From positions 3,163,001 to 3,227,000 of the forward strand of contig JAWNZC010000469.1 in NCBI GenBank assembly GCA_035771165.1: DNA of 64,000 nucleotides. The letters are read 5' to 3'. A program made the position numbers and the translations under genes. This DNA is from Paragorgia papillata (taxonomy: Eukaryota > Cnidaria > Anthozoa > Scleralcyonacea > Coralliidae). Position 1 is the stretch's first letter. Every line of letters begins with the position of its first letter. Positions 46,660-58,309 of the stretch are shown piece by piece. Below the pieces are notes generated by a model. The model ran no database searches. It saw nothing but the letters and a program-made list of their open reading frames with translations, and was not told the origin of the DNA.

Positions 46660-48114
46660 GATGTGTTTTTGTGCATGCTTCGCAACTTATTTGAAGAGTA
46701 TGGTCATTTTCACAATTATCCGAACAGAGAACTACATACAACAGCATGTCTGTTTGGAGGAATTATTGATCAAGGACTCGTTACGTGAGTGCAGTATCTC
46801 GTGGTATCCCTTGCTGTTTATTACTATGGTTTTAAGAGCGTTTCATAAAAGCTTGGTGGTGGTAAAGGTGGTGATGGTGGTGGCAACGGTTGTTGTGGTG
46901 AAGGTGGTGGTGGTAATTTTGATGGTGATGGTGAAGGTGGTAGTAATGGTGGACACCTTGGTGGTGGTGGTGAAGGTGGCAACATTGGTGGTGGTGGTGA
47001 TGGTGGCAAACTTGGTGGTGGTGGTAAAGGTGGTGGTGGCAACCTGGGTGGCGGTGGTAGTGGTGTCAACCTTGCTGGTGATAGTGGTAAAGGTGGTCGT
47101 GGCAACCTTGGTAGTGGTAAAGGTGATTGTGGTAACCTTGGTGGTAGCGGTAAAGGTAGTGGTGGCAACCTTAGTGGTGGTGGTGGTGGTGAAGGTGGTA
47201 GCGGTGGCAATCTTGGTAGTGGTAAAGGTGGTGGTGGCAACCTTGGTGGTGAAGGTGGTGGTGGCAACTTTGGTGGTGGCAACTTTGGTGGTGGTGGTGG
47301 TGGTGGTAAAGGTGGTAGTGACATCCTTGATGATGGTGGTGAAGGTGGTGGTGATGGTGGCAACCTTGTTGGTGACGGTTGTTGTGGTGGCAACCTTGGT
47401 TATGGTGGCAACTTTGGTGGTGGTGGTGGTGAAGGTGGTGGTGGTAACGGAGGTGGCGGTGGTGCAGTCTAACATGTACATCTGAGCACTTTTTCCAGGT
47501 TTGTTACCATAATATGCGATTTTCTATTTTTCCTCATTCTTTCTCATGTTTCCCTTGCAGGTACATGGCTTTGGGGATAGCTCTACGATATGTATTGGAT
47601 GCAATTCGTAAACTATTTCAAAGCAAGATGTATTTGTTTGGCATTACAGCACTGGATCGCTTTAGAATGAGGTAAAGATCATATTTACAGCAAGTTCATC
47701 GGCATTCACTGGTATTGCTTTCCACTACACACACCAGGCTTGGACTGGGCCAGCTGTAGTTAATATTGAAATAAAAGCGTGCTGCGTAGGCAGTGTTGAA
47801 ACAACAATCGAAATATAGTAAGGTTAGATATACTGCCGAAACAGAGAACGTAGGTGTCTAACGTTTCTCTGTGACGAAGGGCCTTCGCTCGAAACGTTAG
47901 ACTCCTACGTTCTCTGTTTCGGCAGTATATCTAACCTTACTATATTTCTATTGTATTTAGTATTGTTTGTTCTCGTAGGTTAAAAGATTATCAACATTAC
48001 TGTCGACACTTGGCATCTATTCCTCACTTTGGCGAGTTTCCTGCTCATCTTGTTGAGTTTATTGAATATGGAAAGCAATCCTTACAACCGCCACTCAGCA
48101 GCAGAAGCTTACAG
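46660..48114 (+). CDS. CNOT1: CNOT1, three consecutive exons
   Basis: Exons 46660-46784, 47561-47671 and 47979-48114, all GT-AG, join in frame to each other and to the exon at 27305. They encode [62 protein letters not shown] and then [20 protein letters not shown] and EFIEYGKQS, nearly collinear with vertebrate CNOT1 across the helical repeat region that in human binds tristetraprolin. CNOT1 holds CNOT7/8, CNOT2/3 and other subunits of the cytoplasmic deadenylase together. Conservation is high and no stops are present, so the gene is probably functional. The MIF4G (CAF1-binding) and later exons were not found in the remaining 15.9 kb; they may lie past the edge. The intron after the first of these exons holds a GGT minisatellite. 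Confidence 0.9.
46853..47465. repeat. GGT-rich minisatellite in a CNOT1 intron
   Basis: About 610 bp of GGTGGTGGC AACCTT-type units. All three plus frames and two minus frames stay open for ~200 codons. One plus frame is a Gly/Asn/Lys-rich sequence ([10 protein letters not shown] style) from about 46846 to TAA 47470-47472 but has no ATG. Most likely a non-coding triplet-based repeat. Confidence 0.9.
47803..47950. repeat. Near-perfect foldback just before a CNOT1 exon
   Basis: Arms of ~57 bp: ATATAGTAAGGTTAGATATA and ACTGCCGAAACAGAGAACGT on the left, with complements on the right. The loop carries the dispersed GAAGGGCCTTCGCTCGAAAC motif. It ends about 30 bp before the acceptor at 47978. Confidence 0.8.
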
Positions 48115-48162
48115 GTAGGCGTTGGTCAAGAAACTTTCTTCATTTATACACGCTTCTGAAGA

Positions 48163-48455
48163 ACTATGGCGTGTGCTGTTAGGGCGCTGCCTCTCACCAA
48201 TAGTTCAGCCCAGTTGGACGGGGGTAGTACTTGGATGGGTGACCGTCTGGGAATAACCCCGTTCTCGAACTTGAATTTCATGTGAGTAGAGTTTAGCTGG
48301 TCTCACCTGTGCTTCGAGGGTTTTTCGCAGGGTTCTGCCGTTTTCCTTCCTCCGTAAAATCAACACTTAGGTCTTAGCTTATGTCGTGCACTTTTAACAT
48401 GAGCCCCTCATGGCCCGAATGATTGGGCGACCACATCCTGTGCTTGCGACGTTAA
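48163..48455 (+). repeat. 5S-rRNA-derived SINE
   Basis: AGTACTTGGATGGGTGACCG and CTGGGAATAACCCC match the internal promoter half of 5S rRNA, preceded by a degraded 5S 5' half and followed by a non-5S body (TCACCTGTGCTTCGAGG, TCCTCCGTAAAATCAACAC). Relatives are at 59385-59520 (minus) and 60718-61290. Confidence 0.7.
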
Positions 48456-48803
48456 AGGGTATTGGCAATAAAAATTAAGTTTATCTCATTTGGAAGAACT
48501 TGTCAAATGGTATAAGAAGACCTTTTACAATTTTTCCGTATCTGTTTTGGTTTTGGAAATATTTCGACCAAACTCAGCGTGCTGTCCGCCATCTTGGAAT
48601 TATTTTCGATATGCAAAATTATGCATGTGACGACATAAGCAGGGTAAAGTGAAATTTTTATCTTGCCAACCTTATGACATTTTCAGCTAGAAACTCGATT
48701 TTTTTGTTGCGCTATTTCCATTTTAAGTTCACCCACAACATTTAAAAAGCCTTCCGTGGAAATTTGGTCACCCACGGAGTAGTTTCATCAGGTTTACCCT
48801 GCT
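48456..48803. other. Spacer before the array-like block, no gene seen
   Basis: Contains AATTAAGTTTATCTCATTTGG, an echo of the arm of the TTAA element at 36.8 kb. Nothing coding. Confidence 0.35.
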
Positions 48804-51800
48804 TGGTATACTAAATCTTGTAATGCTATTAAATCAAAAACTCTATTTAATATATAATTAAGAACTACCCTAAGCCAAAATTTAATTATTTACAAGAGTG
48901 ACAATGCTTGCACAGTTCATGATTTAATATTCCTATAAGTAATTGTTGTTTTCTAATATTTTTACAGTAAATTACAAAAAAAAATGCTAGATCACTAAGG
49001 AATTTTGTCAGTAATGCGAGTAAATGTTTTTCAAATTACTATATAGCTAATCATATTAAAAATTGTCATTCTGTATTTCTGAACTTCTACATTTTCTAAT
49101 CTTGTCTTTGCTACAATCATTGCTACATAATTAAGTACTTTTAGCTACAATCATTGACAAAAATAGTTGGCACGACACTGCGGAGTTGAGTTGAAGTCCT
49201 ATATTGCTGGAACATTTTAATTTATCCCATGTTTCCCCCCATCCCGCGTCTCAATGTTGGTCCCATTACGATGATAGAGTGTCGATGGGCATCACAACAC
49301 CATTAGCACGTCATTTAGTTGCTATACAACATAGAAATGGGGGAAGGGGGGTCCGCACATGTAATGTCTGCCAACCATTTTGTCAATGATTGTCAACAAA
49401 GCTAAATAACTAAGTATGTTTAAGTAGTAACAGTTGATATTTTACTTTAAAGATTAAGTAAAACACAACAAAATCTACCTATACTACCTAACTTCCCACG
49501 TTGAAAGAAATTTAAAAAACTCATTAATAATTCATGAGGAAAACACAAAGGAAATCAGTACCATGTCCGTGGTTTTAAGCCGTAATCAAACGAGAACGCA
49601 AGTCATCGCAAGTTGGCAGTCAGAATTTCTGTGGGGGTCGTTTGAGCACCCAAATTAACAAAATAAAGGTTTCATGAGTGTTTTAAACAAGTGTTAACTT
49701 TGTCATGGAACATGATATTTTCGGAAAACTATTCAGAGCGGCTGGCTGAGCGTGACTGCCAACTTGCGATGACTTGCGTTCTCGCTTGATTAGGGCTTTA
49801 TACCTGATAAAACTTCTTGACGTCAGAAAGAATACTAATGAACATACAATTTTATATAAAGAATACTAATGAACATACAATTTTATATAAAGAATACTAA
49901 TCAACATAACATCCAATAACGAATCGTTTTTGAAGCCATTCAAAACACTCGCATCACGCATCACGTGTCATCTCCTGCTCGTGTTTTAAATATTACATCA
50001 ACGTGTTTAAAAATAAGCCGTTAAAATATTGTTTTTCAACTTCGTAAAAACATATAACAAACTGCGAGAAATGCCTCTTAACAGACTTCAGTTAAAGTCA
50101 AATAATTTTCCAAAAGGCTTCGGGAGGAATCGCGTTTTCCGTTCGCGCTATTTTTCAATTGGTGCTCTCCTTTTGAAATTTCTAGATCCGCTCCTAAGAG
50201 CTTTAGTTTGTGATGTTTTCTGTGTGCTGTTGCACTTGTTTTAAATTGTTAAACTTTCTTTTTTTTTTCTTCTTTACTCTGTGAGAGTTAGAACTGGGAT
50301 TATATAGAGTAAGGGTTATAAGACAACGTTTTAGGGTTGGTTGGGATAAGATTTTGTTAAACGACATGACCTAGGTTCTTTATAAGGGTAAACAATTGAG
50401 TGCTGCGTACGTAGTGTTTTGGATAATAGTAAAGTGAAAAGGTAGCAAACTGCCGAGATTTCAGAAACGAAATACTGACGTTTCGAGCGCAGCCCTGCAT
50501 CACAGTTTACTTAAGAAAACTGATAAAGGGTATCACTCGAACTGACATCAGTTATTCGTTACTGTCATAAAAGGCTCTGCTCGAAACATCAGTTTTTCGT
50601 TTTTAAAATCTCGTCAGCTTGCCATCTTTTCGTTTTATTAAGCCTGTTTTCCAGTCATCGCAGAAACTGGCTCGCAGCGAGTACTTGCATCTAATTAAAA
50701 AGAAGTCAGAGTGAAAAACAAGCACTGTGAGTTAGTTTTAATTAGATGTAAGTACTCGCATTGAGCTGCGTGTCAGTTTCTGCCATGACTGGAAAAGAGG
50801 CTTTATAGGTTCTGCTTAGTCTGCTTCGCAGAGATCTCTTCGGCTCCAACACAAGGAATAGCGAGTTTAGAATATAGAGGGTCTTATAGGCAATGTGGAA
50901 AACTAGAAATACAAATAAAAAATGTTTAAAAGGTTGGTGTACTGCTGACTTGAAATACTCATTAAGGAGGACTAACGTTTTTAGCGTAGGTCCTTCGTCA
51001 AAAAGAAATTTGTACTGAAATAAACGTATATACAATATTCTTTTAAATTTCACTACACTATTTCTTTCTCTCCATCCCCCTCTCCCTCTCTCTCTCCCTC
51101 TCTCTCCCCTTCTCCTCTCTCCCTCTCTCTCTCTGATGAAGGATCTTCGCTCAAAACGGTTAGACCTGCTTCGTGAGTATATTTCAGCTGTATTCCAACT
51201 TTTTAAAAGAATCCCCCGACTGTTTGAACAAGTAGATATGAAAATGTTGGCAATGTCGTCTATCTTGAAAATGCGTTGAATTTTATCATTTTACCATCTT
51301 GAATGATGACGTGAAATGGTTGCAAGCGAAGAGCAGCATGACTACTAGACGTGATTGTTGAAAAAGATTATATTTCGATGGCTTCAGACTGGCTTTTTTT
51401 TTTATAATAAGAAGCATAATGACCTTTTGATTTAAAACTGATCTAAAATTAGAGAATTAGGATTAGAGGGTTAGGATTAGTATTGTCACAATGTCACTGT
51501 GAGGTCAATAAACCAATTTCTTGCCTGGTTGTTTTCGTGTTTTATTCAACTCTTTTTCGTCGGTGGATATTCCCAGTGAGGAGTAAAATCGTCTAGCGTT
51601 AGCCCAGAGTAAAATACGTAAGACTTGAGAGTCGAATGCCGCTTAGAAATGGTTAAGAGAAAGGTGTGAAAGTTAACTTTCTTCCTCTAAAACGTTTTCC
51701 AGTGTAGATTTGTGCTTCATTCTAGTTCCTTGCATAGCTCTAGTGTCAGTGCTGATAATCGAAAAGTTTTTGGTTTTTTTACATTTGTAGCGTGTCTGTA

Positions 51801-52390
51801 TCTGCCATCCGGAGAAAAATTAGATTTACCGTAAAAAGTGCAAGCTTAATCCAAATTAGAATTTCGGAACTTACTAGGACAAATATTTCTTCGCTCCTGA
51901 GAACTTTGAACTAATACTTTTCAATACTAAAGAGTAACACCAGGGCTGAGGAAAGAACTAAAGAATAAAACACAAATCTACACCGCAAAATGTTTTAGAA
52001 AGGAAAGATGTAATTTTTTATAGCTTTTTCCTATCAAGTCACGTCAAATTTCGATGTTCCAGACTTTTAGTTTTAGATACATTCTTTAAAAACCAAAAAC
52101 ATTAAAACAATCCGATCTAGCAGTCATTGACAGTCATGCTACTATTTAGTTTGACGTCATTTGACGTCATTATTCGAGATGGTGCCACTCGTGGTGAAAT
52201 TAGCTTATACTCGCACATAATCTTTTTGAAAAGTAAATTAGTTTTAAATTTCTTACAAGGCATTTTCAAAATAGACGAAGACGTTGACAACATTTTGATG
52301 CGAACTTGTTCAAATAGTCGGAGATGCCTTTTTGACATTTTCGATTGGATTTTGATATGAGCGTGCGTAATGTGTTATCAGCGGTATTAC
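48804..52390. repeat. Array-like block next to gene D
   Basis: From TTGGTATACTAAATCTTG this follows unit positions 3170 to about 6160 of the 5-kb array, interrupted by unrelated segments at about 49130-49390 and 49506-50003. It ends exactly at the last codons of gene D, as the array ends at gene A. The first ~2 kb of the array unit (including the small ORF) is missing, so this may be the older single-copy arrangement. Confidence 0.8.
49506..50003. mobile_element. Insertion in the array-like block
   Basis: Array units are continuous here (GTTGAAAGAAACATAAACG). The inserted 500 bp contains a foldback: AACGAGAACGCAAGTCATCG with GCAAGTTGGCAGTCA pairs with TGACTGCCAACTTGC and CGATGACTTGCGTTCTCG. 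A ~32-bp unit (GAATACTAATGAACATACAA) repeats three times near 49831-49910. Confidence 0.6.
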
Positions 52391-55300
52391 TCAGTAAAAT
52401 ACTTCTATTTCAGTTGGAGTAAAGCTGTAACTTCCGGCCAGAAGAGATTTGGTTTGTGCAGAGCCAGGTTGGTATCCTGGGGGTAATTGATATGAGTCGC
52501 CAAGGTTGGAGTATGATTGTTGGTTGTGATTGGAGTTATCACTGATGCGGAAATCAAAACCTCGACCAAAGGTTGGTCCGTAGTTAGGATGGCTGTAGAT
52601 TGCACATTGCTTATCGTGAACGTCGCATTTGAATGCAGGTATGTCGTCTTTATTTTTTAACGAAAACAAAAACGAGGAGTTGGACTCTATCCAACCTTGA
52701 CCTGAAATAAAATGTAAAACATTTACTCCATGTGTTCATCATATTTTCCTTTACTTCATCATTGACTTTAAAAAACATTTTAAACCAAAACAAAGAAAAT
52801 TTTTAAAACAGTTCTGTCATTGAATTCTCTTGAATGTACAGTTTTAGCAGAACATTATAATTTTCTACATGTTTGATATAAAATACAGAAATATAGAAAA
52901 AAAATTAAACTTCTAAAAACTAAAGTAAGCTTTCATTTGTTTAAAGTGTATATTTACTACTAAATATACTAATATGCTGTAATCACAATTAAATATACTA
53001 TTATAATTATTTCTTTCACTACTCTAAATTATTTTATTGTTACAGTCAAATGGAAATACCTTCCCACTTCTTCTTCTGTAGTTTGTTGTGTATTACTGTA
53101 TTTCTGTAGCCACTACCGAAGCATGAGAACATTTTTTGTTGAAAACTGTACATATAAATAGTATAATTTAGCTGTAAATGGCATTTATTGATAATACAAT
53201 GGATATTTATCCCAAATTGATACCAACAGACGAATATACATCAAGAATTGGTGACTTTTATCACTAGACTTTCCTCGTGCTTCAGTAGCAGCAGCAGAAA
53301 TACAGTAATACACAACCAACTACAGAAGTGGAAGTGGGAAGGTATTTTCATTTTGACTGCAAATTTAATATTTTTTCTAATTTATCATGTGTGGTCCTGA
53401 TTCAAACTTGAATACTAAACTATCAGGAAGTCACTGCATTTTTCATTTTTACAAAAATATCAATATTTTGGCCTATAATAGAAAATATTTTTATGACTTT
53501 TTGAATCTTGTGCTGCAACCTATGCTGTTAACCCATTGCTGCCTTGGATGTCTGAAGGTTTTTCTTTTGATGAGTAAAATCATCTGGTATTACTGACAGA
53601 GTGAAACAATAAAGGCATCCTTTTGTCTGGCTTGGGTATCCATTAGGTTTGATGTAAAAAGGGAATTGGATGTACTTTATCTGCCAACAGACTATAAACA
53701 TATTTCATTTTTGAAAATGTAGAATACTTAACATCAGACACTTCCACAGAGATAAAATCTTAATCCAGGATAGCCTGGGTAGCTTGTGTATTAAGGCTTG
53801 GGTGCTTGGCATGCTTTTACCCATGCAGCACTCCTACAGAGGGACACTTTTTAAAATGTTTGGACAGTGACTTTTAGCATGAACAACCTCAGCAAAATAT
53901 CATCTTCAAACAACAACAAAGGTTTTTCCCTTTCTGATGTTTCTTGATTTCTGTCAGCTGTTGTTTTTTACTCGGGCTACCTGTGGTAGAACGAGTCTAG
54001 GTTTCGGCTCCGTTTGTTTTTATTTTTTTTCGCCACACAAAATTGCAAAATTGTGCAATACCTCCCATATATGGAGCCTAGACTTCGAGTGTTCGATCGC
54101 TTTGAAAATTAATTGACAGTCATGTTCCTATTCTGTGGAACTTTGTATCAAGCACATCACTGATCAACCATATAAGCAACTTATTTGGAAAACCTACCAA
54201 CAATTTTGTCAAAGGTAATAAAGCTCGCCGAAGGTGTTGCATCCAAGTGGCAACCGAACAACTGAGACAACGATATACAGTATATTTTTCTCATGGCTAA
54301 CAATCTGGATCTTTATATTGGCAGTGCGATGTTCATAGCTTTTCCACTTGGCTTACAAAATCCAAGATGTGAGAACACAAGGAACATTCATGAAGATGAC
54401 AGACTTTGAGGAAACAGTTTGTTTGACATAATTAGTAAACAAGTTTTATATTTGTTATGCTGAGTAGGAAGCTTGTATACACAATTACACATGTATGTAA
54501 TAGATTAAGCATGAGCAGTCGATCTGTATCTGATTTCCAAGGCGAGCTGGAAGTGAGCTGTAGTAAATCACATATAGATTGGCTGCGAATGCTTTATCGT
54601 ACTTATCAAATGGACACATCTAAATAGCCATGTTTTCAAACTATTTTTCAAATTGGAGTGATTTTAGCTAAGTAAATTGAGGGAAAAGTTTATGTAAGCT
54701 TAAAATCAGGACAAATCTGTATGTGATTTACAGATATTGATTAAACATTAATTTATTTTGAATTTTCCTTATGAATTATTAATGAATTTGATAAGTTCTA
54801 TGTACCATTTGTGTTTTTACCGACTGTTGCTTGTCTTGAGTTTGGGATGGGCGATGGACAGTAGCTTTTAATATTGATCCATTAGGATTTTATATTCAAT
54901 GTTGTTAGTGCTTTGAACCTAGAGTATGTAATTTCGTCACAAGTATGTTATCGATATCTTGATGTTCATTTTGATATAAATTTTGATGCATAGATTGAGT
55001 AAAAATATATTCATCATAAAAATAACTTTGAACCAGTCATGTTCCTCATATACATACAGTAATACTTTAATGACATATCAGCCATTATAACATCAACAGC
55101 CAAGTGTGTATTATATGCTGATGGTACCAAAATCTGTGGAGAAATTACAGCGACTGACATTCACATACAGGCTACAGTACCGGCAGTGCTGCAGAGTCGA
55201 AGAGCCTTCCCAACATGCTCTAAAGCAAACATGCACATGGAATCAGGATTCATGCTGTATGAAGATTGCATAGACGTAGGGTGTGGGTATATTTTACTAG

Positions 55301-58231
55301 TCACCTATTGCATATTTGCTAGTGCATCTGTACCTACACACGTGAAGTTTGGGCACCTCAGACAAATGAATTTTAGTCCCCGCAAGTTGGACAGAGAAGT
55401 CCCCTAGGCTTCAGGATCACCTAAATTCTAGACACTGTGACAATTCAGGATAATCCTGTTCACCAATGTGAAGTATGCACCACATTCAGCCTTCGATCTG
55501 ATCTTCCCCGGCCCACTCCCACCTCTTAGCTCATGAATGCCTTATAGAGACCTCCACATTTTTCCAGTAGCTCGAGTGAACACCTGACCCAGGTGTCTTG
55601 TTTAACTATTGTACAAGTTTTGTTACTAATTTTTGTCAAGACATGCAGATATGATGATTGGTTCTTACAACTACGTCCACCAAAAAATTTTCATGGCCTT
55701 GTGCACCAAATTAAATTTTTTTTTTGATGGTCAGAACTTGAAACCCTGGCTACATACAAAAGCCTGAAGCTTGTGTGCAGCTGTGCTGACTAATTCCATA
55801 GAAAGTGATGATAAAGATTTTCTATGACAGACTATGTATGTGTTTTATAGTATGGTGTTGAAACATTTTTGAACAATTTTGAAGTTAAGAACATACCTGC
55901 CCAGTTCTGGTCTGTATATCCACCACAAATATAATCTCTGACTTTCACTAAAGTCACTGTAGGTCCCTTATTGTCACAACATCTGTGAAAATCTTGCCCT
56001 CGCCATCCATCTCTGCTAGCTCGATAACAATGACGCCATTGAAACTGATCATCCAACCATTCTTTCATTTGACTTTTATAATCATTTTTCGCTTTAAGAA
56101 TGATGGAGTTACTCAATAAATCACAAGGCATAGGATGATCAGCTAAATAAAGTTACACATGAAAATTAAACATAATTTAATTTAAACAATCTTAAAATTC
56201 TCATTTCTTTTGATCATAATCATTGACTTTCTTTGAAAACAATTGGTTTTAGATTTCAGGATTTTTTCTTACTGACTTAAGATTGAATAGATAGATATAG
56301 ATAGATAGATAGATAGCTTTATTAGTAATATCTTTGCAGCTGAAAGCTGAATTGCGTAAATATTTTACAGGATAAAAATTGTATAATAAAATAATTAGAA
56401 TAAATTAAGATTAATATCACTATCTATGTGTAAAATTTTTGGATTAATCTATATACTATTACTATAAATAAAACTGTTCTTGAGTCTATTAGTTTTGCAT
56501 ATTGGCACATTGAAGCTTCGCTTTCGTCGTATGTTCACATCACAAGTGTTAGGCTCAGGTAGTAGACTGTGTAACTTATGGTTCTCATTACTAGTTATTT
56601 CATTAAAGAGGTTAACTGTTAAGGTTTTTCTGCGGTCATAGAGTGTAGTTAGGTTACTTATTGCTAAGGCATCAGAATAGGTGACTTGAGAGTAGATTAT
56701 TCTTAGTGCACGCTTTTGCAATTGTTCTAAGTCATTCGATAAATATTGCGGTAGTCCGTTATGGAACACTGGACACGCATACTCAGTAATAGGACATATG
56801 CATGTAATATAGAATATCAAGAGCTCTTTTGTTGGTACATTTGCTCTTTTAAGTTGTCTTAAAAAATAAAGTCTGGTGGACACCTTACGTATGATTTATG
56901 AGACGTGACAGTTCCATTTTATATCATTTGTAATGTTCAATCCGAGAAGTTTAATATTAGGAACTACTTTGATAGCTTTTTCATTGGTTTCAACGGGAGC
57001 GAAAACGGGGTCTTTCTTAGCGAATGAGATCCTCAGCTCTTTACATTTCTCTTCGTTTAACTGGAACCTGTTCTGGCGAGACTTCGTAGCTAGTTCTGAG
57101 ACAGCATTCTGAATGTTGCTTAATTCGTCCTTATGAACAGGTTCAGCGATCGTTGTGTCGTCCACGTATTTCCACGTATTTCCACATATTCAATATCTCC
57201 CCCTAATAAACCCCTCCATCCGATAACACCCCTCCCTCTAATAAGCCCCCTCCCTCTAATAACCCCCTCCCTCTAATAAGCCTTCCCTCTAATAAGCCCC
57301 CCTCCCTTTAATAACCCCCTCCCTCTGATAACCCCCTCCCTCTGATAGCCTGATAACCCCCCCCCTCTGATAACCCCCTCCCTCTAATAAGCCCTCCCCC
57401 CCCTCCCTCTGATAAGTCCCTCTCTCTTAATAAGCCCCCCCCCCCCCTCTAAGCCCCTCTCCATCTCATAAGCTCCATTCCTCTAATTAGCTTCCTCCCT
57501 CTACAGTAATCATATCATTCTACGATCTTACCTATTTCTCCCAATTTCTCCAGAATATCATCAACATCCAAGTCATCTATTTTCTCACTTTCATATTCAA
57601 TCTTGCCATCATGCACAGGCTTCAAATTCTTTGGAATCTCATTCTTGACATGTTCAATATTTTCTTCAATCATCTTCTGAGAGGAAAGTACTTCTTCAAT
57701 GCTGCCTTTCTCCAAAAGACTCCTTGGTAGACCAACTGAGTTATTCACCTTATCAACATAACTCTTTATGCCATCCTGTTGTTTGCTCAGATCTGTGTGC
57801 ATTTCATTATAAATCTTGTCTACTTCGTTAATCATAAGCTGAGCTTTCTCGTCTAGCTTCTGCGCGACTTTTTTCAAGATGTCTTCTTTCTGTTGAGTGA
57901 TTCTGGCCTTGACGTTCTTGGCGTTCTCTTCAAGGAAGTGTGTGACCTTGCTGATGGCTTCCAGTGCTTCCTTGGCCTCAGATAATTTCTCGTCTAAAGT
58001 GGCACAGCCTGATCGTAATGCTTCTCTTTGTTTTTCAGCTACTTCGTCAACCGAGAGACATGCATGATTTTGTTTCATGTGATTCAAGACCATACAATGA
58101 CTACAGATCAGTTCTTTGCATGTCTCGCAATAGAACTCAAGGGTCTTGTTGTCATGTTTCTTGCAGTAAAGTTTTGCTCTGATCTTGGCTTCGTTCTCAG
58201 GTTGACTCAACTCGTTTGAAGAAGTAGCCAT
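52391..58231 (-). CDS. TRIM-TLDc gene D, RING-less
   Basis: Exons 58231-57532, 56142-55897 and 52701-52391 (GT-AG, phases 1 and 1) give 418 aa. After MATSS the protein jumps straight to NELSQPENEAKIRAKLYC. Compared with gene C, 142 residues (426 bp) carrying the whole RING and B-box1 are deleted in frame; TCAA occurs at both deletion edges in C. B-box2 (C-x2-H … C-x2-C … C-x2-C … H-x4-H), the coiled coil and the TLDc (FHRCCDNKGPTVTL, CGGYTDQNW, YGPTFGRG, EIEVFY, stop TGA) are open. It could dimerise with full-length paralogues through the coiled coil without ligase activity; that is inference. In YGPTFGRG a Gly of the usual GGG is Arg. Introns contain a LINE fragment and a 1.6-kb insertion. 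Confidence 0.88.
53969..55600. mobile_element. 1.6-kb insertion in gene D intron 2
   Basis: Gene A is continuous here (about 19765-19775, GTTGTTTTTTTAACTATT). The ends show ACTCGGGCTAC and, reversed, ACTCGAGCTAC followed by a similar TGTGG, suggesting short inverted ends. No ORF of note; class unknown. Confidence 0.5.
56280..57190 (-). pseudogene. 5'-truncated LINE reverse transcriptase fragment
   Basis: On minus, the frame begins at the RT catalytic box (KYVDDTTIAE near 57170-57140) and continues with QLNEEKCKEL and IKLLGLNI, to an in-frame TAA at 56898-56896. It resumes in the same frame with VSTRLYFLRQLKRA, TEYACPVFHNGL and LEQLQKRALRII to a stop near 56449. The 3' end runs into (CTAT)n at 56282-56316, as in CR1/L2/RTEX-like LINEs. 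The fingers, endonuclease and ORF1 are missing. It sits in gene D intron 1 in the same orientation as the gene. Confidence 0.8.
57187..57510. repeat. C-rich degenerate repeat in gene D intron 1
   Basis: About 320 bp of CCCTCCCTCTAATAAGCCCC-type units, the reverse complement of the shorter GAGGCTTATTAGAGGGAG motif in introns 1 of genes B and C, so it is an expansion of an ancestral intron motif. Confidence 0.85.
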
Positions 58232-58309
58232 TGTTGACAACGTTTTGTTCAAAAAGTGTAGTAGTTTCGTGTGTTGATACTCAGTTTATAGTTAAACTGC
58301 AATGCCGAC

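Noticed and set aside
46502..47485. 327-aa plus-strand frame and 189/212-aa minus-strand frames over the GGT repeat
   Set aside because: It overlaps the true CNOT1 exon 46660-46784 in another frame, and the rest is minisatellite open in all frames.
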